Positions 30,782 to 35,998 of a stretch of 35,998 nucleotides of DNA are shown piece by piece (positions within the stretch are counted from its first letter, which is position 1; every line of letters starts with the position of its first letter). A program made the translations under genes and the position numbers. A model generated the notes under the pieces. It searched no databases, was not told where the DNA came from, and was given only the letters and a program-made list of their open reading frames with translations. The stretch lies in the NCBI GenBank assembly GCA_964426135.1, contig CAYRPN010000055.1, forward strand, positions 1 to 35,998. Reading direction: 5' to 3'. This stretch comes from CAYRPN01 sp964426135. Its GTDB lineage: Bacteria; Planctomycetota; Phycisphaerae; Phycisphaerales; Phycisphaeraceae.

Positions 30782-31803
30782 AAGCGCTCGTCACCGGCGG
30801 CGGCGGGTTCCTGGGCGGTGCGGTCGTGCGCCAGTTGCTGTCGCGCGGCTGGCGCGTCAGCACGTACCAGCGCGGCGATTATCCGGCCCTGAAAAAGCTC
30901 GACGTGAAATGCCACCGCGCCGAGCGCATCGATTTCGATTCGCAGCACATCTGGATTCCGCAGCTCACTGAGTTCGTGCGCGGCTGCGATGTCGTCATTC
31001 ACACCGCCGCCAAGGCGGGCGTGTGGGGCCGCGCCGCCGACTACGAAAACGCCAACGAGGTTTACACGCAGGGCGTGATCCGCGCGTGCCTGTGGGCCAA
31101 GGTGCCGCGGCTGGTTTACACCAGTTCGCCCAGCGTCGTCTACAGCGGCCACGATGAAGACGGCATCAACGAATCCGCCCCGTACCCGGCGCGGTATCTC
31201 TCCGATTACCCGCGCACCAAGGCGATGGCGGAGCGGCGCGTGCTGGAGGCGAACAGCAACGAACTGGCGACGGTGGCGCTAAGGCCGCACCTGATCTGGG
31301 GCCCCGGCGATCCGCATCTGGTGCCGCGCATCGTCGACCGCGCGAGGCGCGGCAAGCTGAAACTCGTCGGCGACGGCAGCAAGCTCGTGGACTCCACCTA
31401 CATCGATAACGCCGCGCTGGCGCACGTATTGGCCGTGGACAAACTCATTGAGCGCGGCAACAGCGCCGCCTGCGCGGGCAAGGCGTATTTCATTTCCAAC
31501 GGCGAACCCCTGGCGATGGCGGACCTGATCAACCGCATCCTCGCCGCGGCGGGATTGCCGCCGGTGATGAGATCGGTGTCGCCGCGCGTGGCGTTCGCCG
31601 CCGGCGCTGTGCTCGAGACGGTCTACCGACTGCTCGGCATCGAGCGTGAGCCGATCATGACGCGATTTGTCGCCAAGCAGCTTTCGACCGCGCACTGGTA
31701 TGACCTTACCGCGGCGAAGCGCGATCTGGGATATGTGCCAACGATGCCGATCGACGAAGGCATGAAGCGCCTCGCCGAATCGCTGCGCGGAGGCAAGCCG
31801 TGA
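30778..31803 (+). CDS. oleD: OleD, NAD(P)H-dependent 2-alkyl-3-keto acid reductase
   Basis: This is a 341-residue extended short-chain dehydrogenase. It starts at ATG 30778 with the Rossmann motif TGGGGFLGG (residues 6-14). The catalytic pair is Tyr144 and Lys148 in YPRTK, with the Ser in TSSPSVVYSG before it. RPHLIWGPGD and DSTYIDNAALAHVLA are typical of the 3-beta-hydroxysteroid dehydrogenase/epimerase-like group that includes OleD. It reduces the OleA product to the beta-hydroxy acid used by OleC. Overlaps of 4 nt on both sides (ATGA with oleC, GTGA with the transferase gene) place it in a tightly coupled unit. Confidence 0.93.
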   Translation: MKALVTGGGGFLGGAVVRQLLSRGWRVSTYQRGDYPALKKLDVKCHRAERIDFDSQHIWIPQLTEFVRGCDVVIHTAAKAGVWGRAADYENANEVYTQGVIRACLWAKVPRLVYTSSPSVVYSGHDEDGINESAPYPARYLSDYPRTKAMAERRVLEANSNELATVALRPHLIWGPGDPHLVPRIVDRARRGKLKLVGDGSKLVDSTYIDNAALAHVLAVDKLIERGNSAACAGKAYFISNGEPLAMADLINRILAAAGLPPVMRSVSPRVAFAAGAVLETVYRLLGIEREPIMTRFVAKQLSTAHWYDLTAAKRDLGYVPTMPIDEGMKRLAESLRGGKP

Positions 31804-32540
31804 GCAACGAGGTCACGTGGCACAAGGCCAACTCAGCGCCGCCGCCGGAAGCGGGCGTGGTCGATGTCTGGCGATGCTCGACGCGTCTGCCAACTGACGC
31901 CTTCAACTTCTTCCGGCACAATTTGTCCCCTGACGAATACGAACGTGCCGGCGCTTACCGCATTCTCGAAAAGCAGCACGAGTTCATCATCACGCGCGGC
32001 TTGCTGCGCGCGCTTCTGTTCCGAGCGACCAGTGTGTATCCACGCGACCTGGAGTTCGTTTCCAATGTGCACGGCAAACCTGCGCTACTGACTGAGCACA
32101 ATCCGCTGAACGTGCAGTTCAATGTCTCCCATTCGCACGGACTGTGCCTGATCGCCTTGACCCGCAACAGTCCTGTCGGCGTCGATGTGGAGTACACGCA
32201 GCGCGAGAACGATTGCGAAGCGCTCGCTCGGCGCTTTTTCTCACCGGCGGAAATGGCGACGCTGATGGCGGTGCCGACGGAACATCGCCGCCGGGCGTTC
32301 TTCACGTGCTGGACGCGGAAAGAGGCGCTCTTGAAAGCGACGGGCAAGGGCATCACGATCCCGCTGGATTCGTTTGATGTGGAGTTCTGGCCGCAAGAGC
32401 GCGCGGGAGTCGGCGCGATCCGCTTCGAACCGGCGGGCGGGCCCTGGAAAATGTTTCACCTGACGCCTGGTGAATCGCACGTGGCGACGGTGGCGGTGGA
32501 AGGCGATGCGATCGTGCGCTGCTGGGAGTGGCACGTATGA
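31800..32540 (+). CDS. pfaE: Sfp-type 4'-phosphopantetheinyl transferase (PfaE-like)
   Basis: This is a 246-residue protein starting at GTG 31800, which overlaps the oleD stop (GTGA). Family motifs are FNVSHSHG (~109), PVGVDVEY (~128, with the Mg2+-binding Asp-Glu pair) and FFTCWTRKEALLKATGKGI (~165-185). The length is typical of Sfp/EntD-type enzymes. It moves phosphopantetheine from CoA to the ACP serines, here most likely Ser1359 and Ser1473 of the PfaA-like protein. PUFA synthases need such an enzyme (PfaE). Its translational coupling to oleD rather than to the pfa genes is the strongest sign that the ole and pfa parts work as one system. Confidence 0.92.
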   Translation: MSNEVTWHKANSAPPPEAGVVDVWRCSTRLPTDAFNFFRHNLSPDEYERAGAYRILEKQHEFIITRGLLRALLFRATSVYPRDLEFVSNVHGKPALLTEHNPLNVQFNVSHSHGLCLIALTRNSPVGVDVEYTQRENDCEALARRFFSPAEMATLMAVPTEHRRRAFFTCWTRKEALLKATGKGITIPLDSFDVEFWPQERAGVGAIRFEPAGGPWKMFHLTPGESHVATVAVEGDAIVRCWEWHV

Positions 32541-32565
32541 GCCAGCGCGGTCGCGGCAGGTTCGC

Positions 32566-33423
32566 TCACTCCCCCGGGATGTAGCTGATCACCCCGCTCC
32601 ACGGACTGCTCGCCGTGGCGTAGAGCCGCTTGGGAATGCGACCGGACAGGTACGCGAGCCTGCCCGCTTGGACGCCCAGCCTCATCGCGTGCGCCATGCG
32701 CACCGCGTCCTTCGCATGGGCGATGCCGGTGTTGAGCAGCACGCCGTCGGCACCTAATTCCATGGCGATCGTCACATCGGACGCGGTGCCCACACCGGCG
32801 TCAACGATGACGGGATAGCGCGGATCGCCGCCGTGCTGCTTGTCCTTGAGGAGTTCGAGAATCAGGCGGATATTGTTGGGGTTGAGCACGCCCTGCCCGC
32901 TGCCGATGGGCGAGCCGGCGGGCATGACCGAGGTGGCGCCGGCGTCGCGGATGCGCTGGGCCATGATCGGATCGTCGCTGGTGTAGCAAAGAACCTGGAA
33001 GCCATCCTTCACCAGTTGCCGGCAGGCTTCGAGGGTGCCGACCGGATCGGGCAGCAGTGTTTTCTTGTCGCCGAGCACTTCGAGCTTGACCCAGTCCTTG
33101 CCGGGATTGTCCAGTTGATCGAGCAGTTCCCGGCCGAGGCGGGCGACGCGCACCGCGTCCTCGGCATTGAAGCAACCTGCGGTGTTGGGCAGAATCGTGT
33201 AACGCTTCAGGTCCAGAAAATCGAGCAGGCTGCGGCCTTCCTTGTCGACCAGCCGCTCGCGCCGGACTGCGACGGTGATCACCTGCGCCCCGCTGGCATC
33301 GAGCGCCTTCTGCATCGTGGGATAGTCGGCGTATTTGCCGGTGCCGACGATCAGACGCGAGGTGAGCGTGCGGGAGCCAACGGTGAGCGACGAATCAAGC
33401 GGAGCATCGGTCGGCGTCATCAT
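32566..33423 (-). CDS. thiG: Thiazole synthase ThiG
   Basis: This is a 285-residue TIM-barrel enzyme of thiamine biosynthesis. It forms the thiazole phosphate from DXP, dehydroglycine and the ThiS thiocarboxylate. Lys113 in WVKLEVLGD is the Schiff-base lysine. LIVGTGKYADY, YTILPNTAGC, MPAGSPIGSGQGV, VIVDAGVGTASD and DGVLLNTGIAHAKD are signature stretches. The start is ATG 33423 or 33420 (two Met in a row). The gene is convergent with the transferase gene, with only 25 nt between the stops. No thiS, thiH or thiF is beside it, and no TPP riboswitch is seen in the short 33424-33537 upstream region. Confidence 0.96.
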   Translation of the reverse strand: MMTPTDAPLDSSLTVGSRTLTSRLIVGTGKYADYPTMQKALDASGAQVITVAVRRERLVDKEGRSLLDFLDLKRYTILPNTAGCFNAEDAVRVARLGRELLDQLDNPGKDWVKLEVLGDKKTLLPDPVGTLEACRQLVKDGFQVLCYTSDDPIMAQRIRDAGATSVMPAGSPIGSGQGVLNPNNIRLILELLKDKQHGGDPRYPVIVDAGVGTASDVTIAMELGADGVLLNTGIAHAKDAVRMAHAMRLGVQAGRLAYLSGRIPKRLYATASSPWSGVISYIPGE

Positions 33424-33537
33424 GCGGGCATTGTAGAAGATTCAGCCTGTGATCGACAGCAACGGGGCGTCCGCGAGATCGTCGCCTCGTTGCCGCCACC
33501 TCGCTCTCGACCCACTGCGCTGTTATAAACCAACGCG

Positions 33538-34131
33538 ATGCGCTGGTCCGTCTTCTTCATCTTTGCTCTGCTTGCCCTGGTGCTCGAACTGGGATTGCGG
33601 TCGCTGTGGACATTGCCCATCGGCCCGTACCTCGATGCCGCACCGAGTCTCGTTCTCATTCTGGGTGTGTTCGTCGGCCTGCATGCTCCGCGCGAGTCGG
33701 TGTACGCGGGCCTTTTCATCCTCGGCGTTCTGACCGACCTGTCGCGCCCGCTGGCGGTGGTCGAGCCGGTGCGCGACATCGTGCTCTTAGGCCCCGCGAC
33801 GCTCGGACATGTCGCAGCCGCCTACGTGCTGCTTCAGTTTCGAACCATCGTCTATCGCGATTCGCCGGTCACCATGATCGTGATGACGTTCGCCGCGGGG
33901 CTGGCGGTTCACCTGGTGCTGGTCATGCTGGTGCTGCTGCGGCGCTGGCTTCCCACGGACGAAGTTCCCGACTTTGAGGGCGGCGCCCAACTGCTGCAGC
34001 GCGTGCTCGATGTGATCTACTCATCCGTTCTCGCGGCGCCGGCGGGATGGCTGCTGATCCGAGGCCGGCGGTGGTGGGCGTTCATTCCGGCGCGCGGGAT
34101 GGCGGCTCGCGGCGGCCTGATGATGCGATGA
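33538..34131 (+). CDS. MreD-like integral membrane protein
   Basis: This is a 197-residue protein with about six hydrophobic helices (roughly residues 4-22, 35-50, 57-70, 80-97, 111-132 and 158-175) and a basic C-terminus. The opening RWSVFFIFALLALVLELGL, the PYLDAAPSLVLIL stretch and GLFILGVLTDL resemble MreD, the rod-shape-determining membrane partner of MreC. MreD is poorly conserved and no mreB or mreC is in the window, so the call is tentative. Another small polytopic membrane protein is possible. A TATAAA lies 9-14 nt before the ATG, too close for a normal leader. Confidence 0.55.
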   Translation: MRWSVFFIFALLALVLELGLRSLWTLPIGPYLDAAPSLVLILGVFVGLHAPRESVYAGLFILGVLTDLSRPLAVVEPVRDIVLLGPATLGHVAAAYVLLQFRTIVYRDSPVTMIVMTFAAGLAVHLVLVMLVLLRRWLPTDEVPDFEGGAQLLQRVLDVIYSSVLAAPAGWLLIRGRRWWAFIPARGMAARGGLMMR

Positions 34132-34173
34132 CGTGCGGAATGAGGCGCACCTTTTCCTGAGACCGGATCCAAC

Positions 34174-34500
34174 ATGGCAAGCGCACCTGACTCCAGCCCG
34201 AATCCCGCCGAAGCAGCGCCAGCGTCCGGCAACGCCGACAGGGAAATGGACACTGAGCGGTTCGACGAGGGCGACGAGTCGGATGGCGAACCTGTCGACG
34301 ATGTCGCCCAGGAAATGCGGAGCGCTGATGATGCCGGGAGCGAGGCTGCGCTTGACACTGAAACAACGTCGATGGACGACGCCGTCTGGCACGCGCCGCG
34401 CGGACCGCGAACGAAAATCGTCGCAGTCGTCCTGCTGGTGTTCATGGCGCTGAGCGTGCTGGCGCTGGCGGTGATGGCGGTGCTGGCGCTGGTGAAGTGA
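34174..34500 (+). CDS. Small acidic protein with C-terminal membrane anchor
   Basis: This is a 108-residue protein starting at ATG 34174. The first ~70 residues are very acidic and low in complexity (Asp, Glu, Ala, Ser). After a short basic stretch (RGPRTK) comes a single hydrophobic helix (~83-107) that ends the protein, which is a tail-anchor layout. I recognise no family. It lies 42 nt after the MreD-like gene on the same strand and may share its transcript. Codon bias and the tidy anchor support a real gene, but the evidence is modest. Confidence 0.55.
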   Translation: MASAPDSSPNPAEAAPASGNADREMDTERFDEGDESDGEPVDDVAQEMRSADDAGSEAALDTETTSMDDAVWHAPRGPRTKIVAVVLLVFMALSVLALAVMAVLALVK

Positions 34501-34563
34501 GATTCCGCCAGAACCTGGCTCGGGGCACGATCCCGACGTCGCGGGGCCTCCGCCGGCGGTACA

Positions 34564-34580
34564 GACAGGGAATGCCTGTC
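34564..34580. terminator. Hairpin between convergent genes
   Basis: GACAGG pairs with CCTGTC across a 5-nt loop in the 94-nt gap between two converging genes. No T-run follows, so it may be a repeat remnant or a weak bidirectional terminator. Confidence 0.35.
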
Positions 34581-34594
34581 GGGGTCTTGCTTCC

Positions 34595-35857
34595 TCACCC
34601 GCGTCGGCGTCTTCGCGTCTTGATCCACTCCCGCATCGCATCGCGCCGCGCCGGCCAGCTCTTGGCGCGACGTTCGTCCAGGAACAGCATGAACAAGCCA
34701 TCGATCACGCCTGCCAGTCGCAGCACCGAAAGAAGGCGCGCTTCGCTGATTTGCCGGGGCGAGGTGGCGTCCTCCGCCTTGGGCAGCGCGGCGGCCGAGA
34801 CGACGTAGCGATCCGCCTGCAGCGTCAGCTCCCACTGCGTTTCGTCATCGGCATCGGCGAGAATCAGGCCCATTTTCCGCAGCCATTTGCCCTCGCGCAG
34901 CGCCTCGGCCGCCTCGGGCAGGTGCGTGGGCTTGCCGCCGCGAAGCGACTGCTTGCCGGTCACTTCCCATGCACACTCCATGTCCAGCGAGCGGTCGATC
35001 ACCACGGCGATTCTGCTCTTGCGCCCCGTCTTCTTCCCGGCAACGAGATCAGCCGTCTCGATCACGCCGCCCTCCGTTTCGATGCGCCACCAGAGCCACA
35101 TCGCCAGTTCGTTGCCGAGGAAATCGCGGGTGTTCGTCGAGGCATGTACCCACGGCGTCACCGGAACCTTCGCATCGCGCGGCGCTTCCTCGGCATCCTC
35201 GTGGTCGGCGTGCAGATCCTTCGGCGGCGCCGTGAAGGCGCTGGGCGACAGATCCTCAAAATCGCGCTTGTTGCCGGCGAATGCCTCCTGCGCAAAGCCG
35301 CCGGCAGTGAGCGGTTCAAGCGTGACGTTGAATGCCTCGCTCATCAGGCGGTGCATCTGCTCCATGACCTTGTTCGACGCGGCGCCAAGATAAATCTGCC
35401 GGCCTGCCAGATCCCAGAGCACCGGCACCGTCTTGCTGCGGCGATATTTCCCGCTGGCGATCTCTTCGTGCAGCTTGTGATCCACCGCGTCAGCCGCGTC
35501 GCGCTTCTGCGCGCGGGAAGCGAAACCCGATGGGTTCGCGCTGGCGACGGCCAGTTCCTCCATCACGCGGTACGCCTGGCGAATTTCGCCGGGCACCTGG
35601 TGCGAATCGATGCGCAGCGCAAAGAGCAGCAGGCTGCCCGCCGGGTCGCCGTAGGCATTGGTTTCGTAGGTGAAATCGGTGTCCATCAGGTGGACGCCGG
35701 TGGTGAAACCCGCCTCGACCTGGTCAGGCGCGGCCACGGGCATCTCGGCGAAGGCGTGATCCTTCAACGTGCCCAGCACCGTTTCATCCACGGTGACCGG
35801 CGCATCGCCGACGACGCGGAACCTGCAGAACGTGACTCGTCCAGAATGAAATCCCAT
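34595..35857 (-). CDS. RdgC-like protein (tentative)
   Basis: This is a 420-residue protein starting at ATG 35857 (MGFHSGRVTFCRFRVVG). The overall pattern recalls RdgC, the recombination-associated DNA-binding ring protein: a short beta-rich N-terminus, a helical stretch (ASRAQKRDAADAVDHKLHEEIASGKYRRSKTVPVLWDLAGRQIYLGAAS, ~113-161), then LMSEAFNVTLEPLTAG and a long beta/alpha C-terminal half. No signal peptide or membrane segment is seen, so it is cytoplasmic. Similarity is by pattern only and identity is probably low. It ends in a very basic tail (KTRRRRRG) that would suit nucleic-acid contact. Its 3' end faces the small acidic protein gene. Confidence 0.5.
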   Translation of the reverse strand: MGFHSGRVTFCRFRVVGDAPVTVDETVLGTLKDHAFAEMPVAAPDQVEAGFTTGVHLMDTDFTYETNAYGDPAGSLLLFALRIDSHQVPGEIRQAYRVMEELAVASANPSGFASRAQKRDAADAVDHKLHEEIASGKYRRSKTVPVLWDLAGRQIYLGAASNKVMEQMHRLMSEAFNVTLEPLTAGGFAQEAFAGNKRDFEDLSPSAFTAPPKDLHADHEDAEEAPRDAKVPVTPWVHASTNTRDFLGNELAMWLWWRIETEGGVIETADLVAGKKTGRKSRIAVVIDRSLDMECAWEVTGKQSLRGGKPTHLPEAAEALREGKWLRKMGLILADADDETQWELTLQADRYVVSAAALPKAEDATSPRQISEARLLSVLRLAGVIDGLFMLFLDERRAKSWPARRDAMREWIKTRRRRRG

Positions 35858-35998
35858 CGTCGCTCCTGATCGAATGGAGAAGGCGGGGGATTGTAATGAA
35901 AAGAAGGCGAGGGAAATGGAATCAGGAAAGGGAAATCGGGATTGGGTGTGCCAAAATTTCCGGGGGGCTCGATTCCCTCTCCCTTCCAGGGAGAGGGT
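35858..35998. other. Non-coding right edge
   Basis: This stretch is purine-rich, lies upstream of the RdgC-like gene (which reads leftward) and shows no gene. It ends in the palindromic repeat at 35975-35997. Confidence 0.5.
35975..35997. repeat. Palindromic repeat, GGGAGAGGG family
   Basis: A perfect 10-bp hairpin (35975-35984 with 35988-35997, 3-nt loop) is preceded by CGATT. It resembles the element at 19-39 in the opposite orientation and the hairpins inside the pfaA-like linker. The element is cut by the window edge, so any G-rich tail is not visible. Confidence 0.75.

Noticed and set aside
33424..33537. TPP riboswitch upstream of thiG
   Set aside because: The region is short and I find no CTGAGA-type conserved core or matching helices on the minus strand.

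Overview
The window is GC-rich and densely coded, and looks like a chromosomal segment of a planctomycete, probably of the Phycisphaerae type. The pointers are secreted FG-GAP/ASPIC and cytochrome-c-linked propeller proteins, a small double-CxxC zinc-ribbon membrane protein, a tRNA without an encoded CCA end, and many interspersed repeats. This assignment is inference from gene content, because no rRNA or marker gene is present.

Layout. 1-9066: a lipoprotein with a very long Pro-Ala tail, tRNA-Arg(CCG), a large secreted protein with two CxxCH haem motifs that resembles the hydrazine-synthase-alpha-like family, and two exported propeller-type proteins on the minus strand. 9105-32540: one long plus-strand block that is the core of the window. 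It contains a PfaD-type enoyl reductase, a small PIN-domain toxin-antitoxin pair, a PfaA-type synthase (KS-AT-ACP-ACP-KR-DH), a PfaC-type synthase (KS-CLF-AT-DH-DH), a zinc-ribbon membrane protein, oleA, oleB, oleC, oleD and a PfaE/Sfp-type phosphopantetheinyl transferase. 32566-35998: thiG (minus), an MreD-like membrane protein, a small membrane-anchored acidic protein, and an RdgC-like protein (minus).

How the core block could work. The phosphopantetheinyl transferase activates the two ACPs of the PfaA-like protein. The PfaA/PfaC/PfaD machinery builds a polyunsaturated acyl chain. OleA condenses two acyl chains head to head, OleD reduces the keto acid, OleC closes the beta-lactone and OleB decarboxylates it to an olefin. 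In Shewanella a pfa system and an ole system together give a long polyunsaturated hydrocarbon, but from separate loci. Here they lie in one strand-coherent locus. oleC/oleD overlap by 4 nt, and oleD overlaps the transferase by 4 nt. No acyltransferase (AGPAT) domain is seen at the end of the PfaC-like protein, so the Ole enzymes are the obvious offloading route.

A second theme is repeats. Arrays of 7-nt units (at least six different unit sequences) and a GTTTAGCG box next to a variable-sequence hairpin recur in intergenic DNA. They also lie, with the frame kept open, inside coding genes: within the ketosynthase domain of the PfaA-like protein, a dehydratase domain of the PfaC-like protein and the haem protein. 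Other hairpin elements sit in the PfaA linker and in oleC.
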